Assembly: GCA_003248755.1 (NCBI GenBank)
Contig: QFQW01000002.1
Location: forward strand, 44,593-108,592
Length of the DNA stretch: 64,000 nucleotides
Direction: 5' to 3'
DNA from: Chryseobacterium sp.
Lineage (GTDB): Bacteria > Bacteroidota > Bacteroidia > Flavobacteriales > Weeksellaceae
Under the pieces are notes generated by a model, which was not told the origin of the DNA, did no database searches, and saw nothing but the letters and a program-made list of their open reading frames with translations. This document shows, one piece after another, positions 45,836 through 54,013 of this stretch (positions are counted from its first letter, which is position 1; each line of letters opens with the position of its first letter). The translations under genes were made by a program, and so were the position numbers.

Positions 45836-45930
45836 TAAACGCAAAGTTGGCAAAGAATTATAATTCAACAATCTGTTTTTAAGGTCGCAAAGCCGTAAAA
45901 CTTAGCAAAGAAATACTATTTCTACGCTTA
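45836..45930. repeat. Intergenic repeat, AACGCAAAG family
   Basis: Contains AAACGCAAAGTTGGCAAAGA, AAGGTCGCAAAG and CTTAGCAAAGAAA, a set of short repeated CGCAAAG-like units typical of flavobacterial intergenic repeats. It lies just upstream of fumC. Confidence 0.5.
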
Positions 45931-45983
45931 TTTAATGACTTTTTTGTGGCTTTTGTTGTTAGATAAAATTTAAATCGAATATA

Positions 45984-47378
45984 ATGAGTTTCAGAATCGA
46001 AAAAGACACGATGGGCGAAGTGCAAGTGCCTGCAGAGAAATTTTGGGGTGCGCAAACGGAGCGTTCCAGAAATAATTTCAAAATCGGTCCGGAAGGAAGT
46101 ATGCCTCGCGAAATCATCGATGCATTTGCTTACCTGAAAAAAGCTGCGGCTTTTACCAACGCAGAATTGGGAGTTCTTTCTAATGAAAAAAGAGATGCAA
46201 TCGGGAAAGTTTGCGACGAGATTCTTGCCGGAGAATTGTATGACCAATTTCCATTGGTAATTTGGCAAACCGGTTCCGGAACGCAATCTAATATGAACGT
46301 GAACGAGGTGGTTGCCAACAAATCTCACGTAAATAGCGGCGGAAAATTAGGAGAAAAAACTGAAGTTCATCCGAATGATGATGTGAACAAATCTCAGTCT
46401 TCCAACGATACTTATCCGACAGCAATGCATATTGCTGCTTATACAAAGGTTGTAAAAGATACGCTTCCTGCTTTGGACAAATTGAGAAATACACTTGACG
46501 AAAAAGCTAAAAAATTCCAGAATATTGTAAAAATCGGAAGAACGCACCTGATGGATGCAACTCCGTTAACTTTAGGACAGGAATTTTCTGGTTATGTTGC
46601 TCAATTGGATTATGCTAAAAAAGCAATCAATAACACACTTGACCATTTGAAAGAATTGGCTCTTGGTGGAACTGCTGTAGGAACTGGACTTAACACACCA
46701 AAAGGTTATGATGTTGTGGTTGCAAAATATATTGCAGATTTCACAGGCCTTCCTTTTGTAACAGCTCCGAATAAATTTGAGGCTTTGGCAGCACACGACG
46801 GAATTGTGGAAACGCACGGCGCTTTGAAACAATTGGCGGTGTCGCTTTATAAAATTGCTCAAGATGTAAGATTGTTAGCTTCTGGACCACGTTCTGGAAT
46901 TGGTGAAATTCACATTCCTGAGAACGAACCAGGTTCTTCTATTATGCCTGGAAAAGTGAATCCTACACAGAACGAAGCTTTAACAATGGTTTGTGCTCAG
47001 GTTCTTGGAAATGACACAACGATTTCTTTCGCAGGAACTCAGGGAAATTACGAACTGAATGTTTTCAAACCTGTAATGGCCGCGAACTTTTTGCAGTCAG
47101 CACAATTATTAGCTGATGCGATGATTTCTTTCAACGACCATTGCGCCGTTGGGATTGAGCCAAACGAGCCGAGAATCAAAGAATTGGTTGACAAATCATT
47201 GATGTTGGTAACTGCGCTTAACACGCACATCGGTTACGAAAATGCGGCGAAAATTGCTAAAACGGCTCACAAGAACGGAACCACATTGAAAGAAGAAGCG
47301 ATTAATCTTGGATTATTGACCGCTGAGCAATTTGATGAGTGGGTAAAGCCGGAAGATATGGTTGGAAGCTTGAAGTAG
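45984..47378 (+). CDS. fumC: Class II fumarate hydratase
   Basis: It interconverts fumarate and L-malate in the TCA cycle; class II enzymes are oxygen-stable homotetramers. The 464-residue protein has the superfamily signature GSSIMPGKVNPTQ, QTGSGTQSNMNVNEV near the N-terminus, the VHPNDDVNKSQSSNDTYPTAMHI region and GTAVGTGLN. All match the fumarase C family. Repeat DNA lies 50 bp upstream and the promoter is not clear. Terminator at 47405. Confidence 0.97.
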   Translation: MSFRIEKDTMGEVQVPAEKFWGAQTERSRNNFKIGPEGSMPREIIDAFAYLKKAAAFTNAELGVLSNEKRDAIGKVCDEILAGELYDQFPLVIWQTGSGTQSNMNVNEVVANKSHVNSGGKLGEKTEVHPNDDVNKSQSSNDTYPTAMHIAAYTKVVKDTLPALDKLRNTLDEKAKKFQNIVKIGRTHLMDATPLTLGQEFSGYVAQLDYAKKAINNTLDHLKELALGGTAVGTGLNTPKGYDVVVAKYIADFTGLPFVTAPNKFEALAAHDGIVETHGALKQLAVSLYKIAQDVRLLASGPRSGIGEIHIPENEPGSSIMPGKVNPTQNEALTMVCAQVLGNDTTISFAGTQGNYELNVFKPVMAANFLQSAQLLADAMISFNDHCAVGIEPNEPRIKELVDKSLMLVTALNTHIGYENAAKIAKTAHKNGTTLKEEAINLGLLTAEQFDEWVKPEDMVGSLK

Positions 47379-47404
47379 GAAGAAGTTAATATATTAGAAT
47401 AAAA

Positions 47405-47436
47405 AACCCTTTTGGAATATGATTCTGAAAGGGTTG
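47405..47436 (+). terminator. Terminator after fumC
   Basis: AACCCTTT pairs with AAAGGGTT; an inner GAAT/ATTC pair extends the stem. T-rich sequence follows. Confidence 0.75.
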
Positions 47437-47466
47437 ATTTATTAAAATCAGTCTAAATTAATTAAA

Positions 47467-47796
47467 ATGAACTGGATTTTTTTAATTCTTGGCGGTCTTT
47501 TTGAAGTGGGATTTACATCTTGCCTGGGAAAGGCCAAAGAAACATCGGGTGCAGAATCCTATCTTTGGTATGCAGGATTCGGAATATCCTTAGTAGCAAG
47601 TATGCTTCTGCTAATCAAAGCAACACAAACGCTTCCATTAGGAACGGCTTACGCAGTATGGACGGGAATCGGAGCGGTTGGAACTGTTTTGGTCGGGATT
47701 TTTATCTTTAAAGAACCGGCAACGTTCTGGCGCTTATTTTTTATTTTTACCTTGATTGCTTCCATCGTTGGTCTAAAAGCAGTTTCTTCACATTAA
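47467..47796 (+). CDS. sugE: SMR family exporter, SugE/Gdx type
   Basis: A 109-residue, four-helix small multidrug-resistance-type protein. The helix-1 glutamate (GGLFEVGFTSCLGKA) is the coupling residue. The third helix carries LPLGTAYAVWTGIGAVGTVLVGI, the motif of the Gdx/SugE branch, which exports guanidinium rather than broad cationic drugs. No guanidine riboswitch core is recognised upstream; the 5' region holds only the fumC terminator. Assigned from motif recognition. Confidence 0.82.
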   Translation: MNWIFLILGGLFEVGFTSCLGKAKETSGAESYLWYAGFGISLVASMLLLIKATQTLPLGTAYAVWTGIGAVGTVLVGIFIFKEPATFWRLFFIFTLIASIVGLKAVSSH

Positions 47797-47808
47797 ATGC
47801 TAAAATAT

Positions 47809-47914
47809 AACCACATAGGCACATAGAAAAAGAGAGATTTATTATTTTAAAAGATAAATTGAGTTAAAATGACATCTATTTTTCTTAATTAATAAACTAT
47901 GTGCCTATGTGGTT
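47809..47914. repeat. Intergenic inverted repeat, AACCACATAGGC family
   Basis: AACCACATAGGCACATAG at 47809-47826 is the exact inverted copy of CTATGTGCCTATGTGGTT at 47897-47914, separated by 70 bp. It fills the gap between the convergent sugE and ABC ATPase genes. Confidence 0.85.
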
Positions 47915-47920
47915 TAAAAA

Positions 47921-48631
47921 TTAAACTGAAGTCACTTGGTCTGCAAAATATTGCTCCAAATCTCTCAATGTTTCAGGAGAAGTTTGAATATCTCTTACCA
48001 ATTCGCCTTTATTGATGACCACAATTCTTTCACAAACTTCGGTTGTATGAGCCAAATCGTGACTGGAAATCAGGAATGTGGAATCGGAATTTTGTGACCA
48101 GTCTCTGATGAGGTTTTTCAATTTAATTTGGGTTGAAGGGTCGAGGTTGGCGAAAGGTTCATCCAGAATGATAATGGCCGGTGTTCCGATTAAAGCACCG
48201 ATGATTCCAACTTTCTTCATATTCCCTTTGGAAAGGTCGCGGATGTATTTTTTGGCATTCAGGATTTCTCCGTTGAAGAAATCGGTGAAGTTTTTAAGGA
48301 ATTCGTCAACATTGGCTTTGCTTTGCCCTCTGAGTTCGCCCAGGAAATAGAAATATTCTTCCGGAGTCAAATAGCCAATCAGAAAAGTCTCGTCGATAAA
48401 TGCTCCGACTTTGTTTTTCCAGTTTTCGGACTCGTTGACTTTTTCCTCGTCTATGGAAACAAATCCGGAACTTGGTTCTATCAAATCCAGAATCAGACTG
48501 AATAATGTAGTTTTCCCGGCGCCGTTGTTCCCAACTAAGCCAATGGTTTGACCTTTTGGAAATTCTAGATTTTCTATGGATAAGACTTTTTTGGTTTCGT
48601 AGACTTTGGAGAGGTTGTTTATTGTTATCAT
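47921..48631 (-). CDS. ABC transporter ATP-binding protein
   Basis: A 236-residue ATPase: Walker A GNNGAGKT at 34-41, signature LSKGNMKKVGI, Walker B AIIILDEPFANLD, and SSHDLAHTTEVCERI with the H-loop. The partner is most likely the DUF5687 membrane protein encoded upstream on the same strand (repeat DNA lies between them). Substrate unknown; this type of pair often exports a lipid or peptide, but nothing here says which. Confidence 0.92.
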   Translation of the reverse strand: MITINNLSKVYETKKVLSIENLEFPKGQTIGLVGNNGAGKTTLFSLILDLIEPSSGFVSIDEEKVNESENWKNKVGAFIDETFLIGYLTPEEYFYFLGELRGQSKANVDEFLKNFTDFFNGEILNAKKYIRDLSKGNMKKVGIIGALIGTPAIIILDEPFANLDPSTQIKLKNLIRDWSQNSDSTFLISSHDLAHTTEVCERIVVINKGELVRDIQTSPETLRDLEQYFADQVTSV

Positions 48632-48688
48632 TTTGTTGAGATATTAGAATTGAGATATTAGAGGTTAGATTTTAACATTGAATTGCAT

Positions 48689-48820
48689 GCAGCCCGGCTT
48701 GAGCGGAAATCCTTTTTATTATAGCGATTGTACAAATTTTCTACAGATTGCTTCACTTCGTTCGCAATGACAAAAAGATTGGGAGCGGAAGACGGAAATA
48801 GCTGCCCAAATCATTTTAAT
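48689..48820. repeat. Intergenic repeat, GCAGCCCG...AGCTGCCC family, copy 2
   Basis: Starts GCAGCCCGGCTTGAGCGGA and ends GGGAGCGGAAGACGGAAA then TAGCTGCCCAAATCATTTTA. It is longer than copy 1 (9310-9390) because a second repeat is nested inside it at 48742-48773. The right end reaches the stop codon of the DUF5687 gene. Confidence 0.7.
48742..48773. repeat. Nested GCAATGAC-type repeat
   Basis: TACAGATTGCTTCACTTCGT and TCGCAATGACA form a repeat of the type CATTGCGAACGAAGTGAAGC read on the other strand. It is inserted inside the GCAGCCCG repeat. Confidence 0.6.
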
Positions 48821-50279
48821 TTCCTTTGAAAGCTTTGATTGTTGAATATTTTTCTTTTTTATACAATTTAACGATGAAATCAAAGAATTTTTCCCTGAGG
48901 AGAAACCCAATTAATCCCAAAACAGCCAAACTTGCAACCGCAGCAGTTGTGCCAAAGAAATGTTTCGTAACACCGAAAACCGCCATTGGTAAAACCATCT
49001 GTGGAAGAATCAGCAAAATGTTCTTAAAACTGAAATTGTTCTTTTTTCCCATCGCCTTACTTCTGGAATTGAGGTCAACAGGATTTTTATTAAAAGCGCC
49101 CGACAACAAAACAATCTGAGAATTAACACCTATGTTATAAAGTCCGCCTGCTAAAAATGTGAAATATAAATCCCAACTTACAAATGCATATGCGACTGCC
49201 AAAACCATACTTACGCCAACTGCGCTTACAATCAGCCACCATTTTGCTTTCAGATATTCTTTGTAAGGGACATTCAAAGTCATCATCAATGGGTAATATG
49301 AACTGTCAAAAGACGGAACTCTCTGTCCAAACAAAAACAAGAATCCACCAGTTACAAAAAGTCCCATAAACAACTGCATATAAGCCGTTTTATAAGTGGG
49401 AGAGCTGAACAAAAGCAAACCGTAAAACAAGAAAAGAAAACTTCCCAAAGCGATAGATTTTGCTGCTTTGCTGCGTTTAATCATTCGGATATCGTTGTTG
49501 ATGAAGGTTCCAAGAACACCATATTTGTTAAGGAATCGGATATTTTCTGTTTTCCCGACTTCTTGTTTCATTTCCAGACCTTTATCGAGGTAGAAATTGT
49601 CATAAATGAATTTTCTGCAGAAAGAATATAGAAAACCGAATATCATAATTGGCAATACAATCGTGTACCAATGACCATAAAACATCATAAAGAATTTCTC
49701 AGAAGCCGATGACAATGCAATAATATTATAATAATCCAATCCGGCAGCAAGGACCAAAAGCCCACCAATAATCCAAACGGCTAAATCTTTACCGTTCAGA
49801 AGAATATTGATCAAATTAATAGTAAAACTTAGAATGATTACTGCCAAAATCCAAGAAAAACTTCCTGCAACAGAATAGCCATTATATAGTAATATTCCTA
49901 AGAGCGGAAGGTAAACAAAAAGTCCACCCCAACTGAAAAACGACAGAAAAGTCTTGCTAATCATATAATTGACCAGCGTATTTTTCTTGATCTTCATCGT
50001 CAGAAATGGTTTGATATTCTGTGTTGGCATCTGTTGGAAAAAATATCTCAGAAACAGATCTGCCATCAGCCAATAAATAAGAAATTTACTAATAAATGGC
50101 AATGGGTCAATATGCAGTTTTTGTTTCGGGAAGTAAAATGCACCGAAAGCAACAAAAACAAATAATGCCAGAATGTACAAGACTCCCAAAAGCTGGAAAA
50201 TCTTGACAATAATGTTGGCTGCCAAAGAACTGGACCTGAAAAAACTTTTGAATTCTAACCTGATAAACCGTTGTAACAT
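48816..50279 (-). CDS. DUF5687 membrane protein, probable ABC permease
   Basis: A 487-residue protein with about 10-12 transmembrane segments, starting MLQRFIRLEFKSFFRSSSLAANIIVKIF, the DUF5687 N-terminus. Basic cytoplasmic loops follow each helix pair. The ATPase gene lies downstream on the same strand after a 185-bp repeat-bearing gap. It is taken as the permease of that ATPase; DUF5687 proteins regularly pair with such ATPases in flavobacteria. Substrate unknown. Confidence 0.85.
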   Translation of the reverse strand: MLQRFIRLEFKSFFRSSSLAANIIVKIFQLLGVLYILALFVFVAFGAFYFPKQKLHIDPLPFISKFLIYWLMADLFLRYFFQQMPTQNIKPFLTMKIKKNTLVNYMISKTFLSFFSWGGLFVYLPLLGILLYNGYSVAGSFSWILAVIILSFTINLINILLNGKDLAVWIIGGLLVLAAGLDYYNIIALSSASEKFFMMFYGHWYTIVLPIMIFGFLYSFCRKFIYDNFYLDKGLEMKQEVGKTENIRFLNKYGVLGTFINNDIRMIKRSKAAKSIALGSFLFLFYGLLLFSSPTYKTAYMQLFMGLFVTGGFLFLFGQRVPSFDSSYYPLMMTLNVPYKEYLKAKWWLIVSAVGVSMVLAVAYAFVSWDLYFTFLAGGLYNIGVNSQIVLLSGAFNKNPVDLNSRSKAMGKKNNFSFKNILLILPQMVLPMAVFGVTKHFFGTTAAVASLAVLGLIGFLLREKFFDFIVKLYKKEKYSTIKAFKGN

Positions 50280-50427
50280 AAGTTTATTTTTTTGTTAAAT
50301 TTAATGAATTTTGAATTTGCTAATGTTTCTATCTATTAAGTTCGCTTTTTCACAGAAATGTTACAGAATATTTTCATTTACCAACAATTATTTTATTTAA
50401 TTGTTGATGATTTGGGTATAACTAAAA

Positions 50428-50457
50428 TTTTTAAAATTCTTAAAAATTCTATCTTTG
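50428..50457 (+). promoter_or_regulatory. Putative dnaB promoter next to its ATG
   Basis: TATCTTTG at 50450-50457 with a weak TTTT -33 box at 50428-50431. The ATG begins at 50462, only 4 nt after the -7 box. Confidence 0.45.
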
Positions 50458-50461
50458 TATA

Positions 50462-52036
50462 ATGGCACAGAAGGAAACATTATCGAGTTTGATTCACGGT
50501 AATTTTGCAAAGGAACTCTCGATTTCGGATGGCAAAATGCCGCCAAATGCATTGGATTTTGAAAAAATTGTAATCGGAACTTTTCTAATCGATAGAAAAG
50601 GGCTCGACCATTCTATTGACTTATTGACACCAGAAGTTTTTTATGACCCAAGGCATCAGACTATTTTTGCATCGATTTTGAAGTTGTATGAGAATAATTC
50701 TCCTATTGATTTGATGACTGTGATTCAAGACCTTAAAAAAAATGAAAAACTGAATCTTGCCGGAGGTGATCATTATATTATCGACTTGACCATGGGGGTA
50801 AGTTCATCCGCTCACATCGAATATCACGTGCGTGTGATTCTGGAAAAGTTTATCCTTCGTTCTTTGATTAATGTTTCAGCAAACGTCATCGATAGTTCCT
50901 ACAAAGAAACGACCGACGTTTTCGAATTGTTGGACAAAGCAGAGCAATCTTTTTTTGAAATTACAAATGGAACGATCAAAAAAGGATTCGACACTGCGAA
51001 TTCGTTAGTAAAAGAGGCGATTGATAAAATTAAATCGCTAAAAGATAAAGAAGGGCTATCTGGAATTCCTTCCGGGTTTACAGCTTTAGATAAAGAAACC
51101 GGAGGTTGGCAAAACTCTGACCTTATCATCATAGCTGCAAGGCCCGCAATGGGAAAAACGGCGTTCATCCTTTCCATGGCGAGAAATATGTGTGTTGATC
51201 ACAATATTCCAATGGCTTTGTTCTCCCTGGAGATGGCATCTGTACAGTTGATTACAAGGATGATTTCTTCGGAAACCGGAATTTCTTCTGAGAAATTAAG
51301 AAAAGGACAAATGTCTGATGAAGAGTGGCAAAGATTGTTTACAAACGTTTCTGCTCTGGAAAATGCACCTCTTTATATTGATGAAACGCCTTCGCTTTCG
51401 ATATTCGATTTCCGCGCAAAATGCCGAAGATTGGTAATGCAACACGGCGTAAAAATCATTATGGTCGATTATCTCCAGCTAATGACCGCAAGTTCCGGAA
51501 AAGGAGGAGGAAACCGTGAACAAGAGATATCAATGATTTCCCGGTCTCTGAAAGCTATAGCAAAAGAACTGAATGTTCCTGTGATTGCCCTGTCTCAGTT
51601 ATCCAGAAGTGTGGAGACCCGCCCTGGGAAACGACCGATGCTTTCTGATCTTAGGGAATCTGGAGCAATTGAGCAGGATGCGGATATTGTTTCTTTCATT
51701 TTCCGACCGGAATATTACAAAATCGCAGTTTGGGATAATGATGAAGATGGTGCAGAAACCAGTACGGAGAATCAAGCCGAAATCATCATCGCAAAACATA
51801 GAAATGGAGCAACTGCAGATGTACGTTTAGCTTTCCATAAAAATATAGGTAAGTTTGCTGATCTGGGAACTAATTACGATTACACACCGTCTAGCTTTGG
51901 ACAGAAAGATGAACCTTCAGGATTTGACAAGATTAATATTACAATAGATCCGGGAGCAGCTTTTGGATTGCCTAATAACAATAACGTCTCGGGCTCAGCA
52001 ATGAACAATGATGACGATGATGATATGCCATTTTAA
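50462..52036 (+). CDS. dnaB: Replicative DNA helicase
   Basis: DnaB unwinds DNA at the replication fork. The 524-residue protein has the N-terminal helical domain (residues 25-125, with PPNALDFEKIVIGTFLIDRKGLDH), a linker, and the RecA-like motor: Walker A in IIAARPAMGKTAFILSMARNM (near residue 222), FSLEMASVQLITRM, Walker B in KIIMVDYLQLM, and QLSRSVETRPGKRPMLSDLRESGAIEQDADIV. The C-terminus has the usual EIIIAKHRNG and an acidic tail (DDDDDMPF). Length normal. No intein. Confidence 0.95.
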   Translation: MAQKETLSSLIHGNFAKELSISDGKMPPNALDFEKIVIGTFLIDRKGLDHSIDLLTPEVFYDPRHQTIFASILKLYENNSPIDLMTVIQDLKKNEKLNLAGGDHYIIDLTMGVSSSAHIEYHVRVILEKFILRSLINVSANVIDSSYKETTDVFELLDKAEQSFFEITNGTIKKGFDTANSLVKEAIDKIKSLKDKEGLSGIPSGFTALDKETGGWQNSDLIIIAARPAMGKTAFILSMARNMCVDHNIPMALFSLEMASVQLITRMISSETGISSEKLRKGQMSDEEWQRLFTNVSALENAPLYIDETPSLSIFDFRAKCRRLVMQHGVKIIMVDYLQLMTASSGKGGGNREQEISMISRSLKAIAKELNVPVIALSQLSRSVETRPGKRPMLSDLRESGAIEQDADIVSFIFRPEYYKIAVWDNDEDGAETSTENQAEIIIAKHRNGATADVRLAFHKNIGKFADLGTNYDYTPSSFGQKDEPSGFDKINITIDPGAAFGLPNNNNVSGSAMNNDDDDDMPF

Positions 52037-52050
52037 ATCTTTCCTATAGT

Positions 52051-52527
52051 TTGAAAATAGAAATTTTCACAGACGGCGCTTGTAGTGGAAATCCAGGACC
52101 AGGCGGTTATGGGATATTGATGCGTGTTCCTGAAAAAAAATATCAGAAAACCTATTCCAAAGGTTTCCGCAAAACGACCAACAATAGAATGGAGCTTATG
52201 GCGGTAATCGTAGCACTTGGGAATCTCAAAACTGCTGACAATGAGGTCCACATATATACCGACAGCAAGTACGTTGCCGATGCCATCAATCAAAAATGGA
52301 TTTATGGCTGGATAAAACGGGGTTGGAAAAATGTGAAAAATCCGGATCTATGGCAGACATTTTATAAATTATACCAACTTCACAATCCGAAATTCCACTG
52401 GATCAAAGGTCATGCTGGTCATCCTGAAAATGAACTGTGTGACCAGCTGGCAGTAGCAGCTTCGAGATCTGATAAACTTGCCATTGATTCTTTTTTTGAG
52501 AATCAGAATGATGGCGGCATGTTTTAG
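52051..52527 (+). CDS. rnhA: Ribonuclease HI
   Basis: It cuts the RNA strand of RNA/DNA hybrids such as Okazaki primers. The start is TTG at 52051, which reads MKIEIFTDGACSGNPGPGGYG, the exact family N-terminus; no in-frame ATG is better placed. Catalytic acids: Asp8, Glu48 (NRMELMA), Asp71 (YTDSKYV) and Asp131 (ELCDQLA); His121 is in the flexible loop (KGHAGHPEN). 158 residues. It begins 14 bp after the dnaB stop and its stop overlaps the comM stop on the other strand by 4 bp. Confidence 0.93.
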   Translation: MKIEIFTDGACSGNPGPGGYGILMRVPEKKYQKTYSKGFRKTTNNRMELMAVIVALGNLKTADNEVHIYTDSKYVADAINQKWIYGWIKRGWKNVKNPDLWQTFYKLYQLHNPKFHWIKGHAGHPENELCDQLAVAASRSDKLAIDSFFENQNDGGMF

Positions 52528-53201
52528 GCATTCCAAAAATCTCTGTCCAGACTTCTGTATTGTATTGCTTCAGAAATATGTTCTCCTTGGATATCTTCCG
52601 AATTTTCCAAATCTGCGATTGTTCTTGCTACTTTTAGTATTCGATCATAAGCTCTTGCAGAAAGATTCAGTTTCAACATTGCGGCTTTGATCAATAATTG
52701 AGAATATTCATCTAATTCGCAATACTTTTCAATTTCTTTTGGTCCCATCTGCGCATTATAATTGACATCAGAATCTTTGTATCTTTTATTCTGAATATCT
52801 CTAGCGTTGTTTACTCTTTCTCTGATTTTTGCACTACTTTCGCCTTTCTTTTTCTCGGCCAGCTGTTCATATTCCACTTTTGAAACTTCTATATGAATAT
52901 CAATCCGGTCAAGAAGAGGACCGGACAATTTGTTCATATATCTTTGCATCTCCATCATTGATGAGGTATTATTAGGATCATCTGGGAAATAACCGCTTGG
53001 ACTAGGATTCATACTCGCAACCAGCATGAAACTTGCGGGATATTCGATGGTGAACTTAGCGCGGGAAATCGTGACAACTCTATCTTCCAAAGGCTGTCTC
53101 ATTACTTCCAGAACCGTCCTTTTAAACTCCGGCATCTCATCCAGAAACAAGACACCATTATGAGCTAGAGATATCTCTCCAGGCTGAGGATAACTTCCAC
53201 C
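52524..53201 (-). pseudogene. comM: comM (yifB) magnesium-chelatase-like helicase, 3' part, cut by a transposon
   Basis: ComM is an AAA+ branch-migration helicase for natural transformation. Only the C-terminal 225 or so residues remain, beginning at GGSYPQPGEISLAHNGVLFLDEMPEF (Walker B). They continue with SMNPSPSGYF, GPLLDRIDIHIEV with the arginine finger, and the C-terminal Mg-chelatase helical domain (RAYDRILKVARTIADLE). The N-terminal LonC-like domain and Walker A are missing and lie on the other side of the insertion, outside this window. Upstream of 53201 the frame runs into unrelated transposon sequence, so no functional protein is made. Conserved sequence ends at 53201 and the transposon TGT begins at 53202. 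Confidence 0.9.
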
Positions 53202-53212
53202 TGTTAAATACA

Positions 53213-54013
53213 ATGAATAATTCAAAAAAACAACAGCTAAATCAAAGAAATAGCACAAAAGCAAGTGCTAATAATAGCAGCCAAGTGACTCATTCACATA
53301 GCATTTTCACAAAAGAAGATGCAAATTTTGTTAAAAGAGTAAGAGAAATTACTGCAAAGAGCTCATCTTTAGCAGGGATAATTAATTCTAGTCGCTTAAA
53401 AAAACAAATCCAATTCGAATCATCATTGGAAAGAGATTTTATTTACTTACTCGAATATGACACTATGGTTAAAAATTATTTAGAACAACCTTTAGAAATA
53501 AGTTATTTTGATTTACGGGGTAAAAAACGAAAATACATCCCCGATTTCATAATTGAGTATTATGGCAACAAATCCTCCAAATTAATTGAAATTAAATATG
53601 AAAGTACTCTAAAGAGTAAAAAAGAAGAATTACAACTTAAATTCGATGCTGCAAAATTATTTTGTGATAAACACAATTTTGAATTTAGGATTATCACTGA
53701 ATCATATATTCGTGATGAAAAAGGAATAGAATTATTAAATTATAAGTTCCTAGAACGCTATAAAAATTTTTTTGAAAATATAAATAAAGAAAAAAGTGCG
53801 TTCCCTGCTTTCAATAATGATGTTGCAATACTGATGAAAGCAATGAAAAATAATACTCCTTGCAGAGTTCAATATCTTATCGATCAAATTACAAATAACA
53901 AAGACAAACAAGCCGAATTAATTTTCTTAACTTGGTTTATGGTATCTAATAAGTTTTTTATGACCAACTTATCAGAAAAATTAACTTTAAATTCAATGAT
54001 ATGGCTACCTTAA
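53213..54013 (+). CDS. tnsA: Tn7-like TnsA endonuclease
   Basis: TnsA makes the 5'-side cut at the transposon ends, allowing cut-and-paste. The 266-residue protein has the restriction-like core: Glu73 (SLERDF), Asp111 (YIPDFIIEY) and Glu126-x-Lys128 (LIEIKYE), corresponding to E/D/Q-x-K in Tn7 TnsA. The C-terminal part (about 150-266) is helical, as expected for the TnsB/TnsC-contact domain. The ATG lies only 11 bp from the transposon end, so coding and terminal binding sequence overlap, or a later start is used. It overlaps tnsB by 13 bp. Confidence 0.88.
   Translation: MNNSKKQQLNQRNSTKASANNSSQVTHSHSIFTKEDANFVKRVREITAKSSSLAGIINSSRLKKQIQFESSLERDFIYLLEYDTMVKNYLEQPLEISYFDLRGKKRKYIPDFIIEYYGNKSSKLIEIKYESTLKSKKEELQLKFDAAKLFCDKHNFEFRIITESYIRDEKGIELLNYKFLERYKNFFENINKEKSAFPAFNNDVAILMKAMKNNTPCRVQYLIDQITNNKDKQAELIFLTWFMVSNKFFMTNLSEKLTLNSMIWLP

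Noticed and set aside
47379..47466. Guanidine riboswitch before sugE
   Set aside because: The only structure is a simple hairpin that fits a terminator of fumC; no recognisable guanidine-I, -II or -III core.
53202..53264. Minus-strand start at 53264 that would give an extended ComM fragment
   Set aside because: The extra codons lie in transposon DNA and have no ComM homology; the fragment lacks Walker A.
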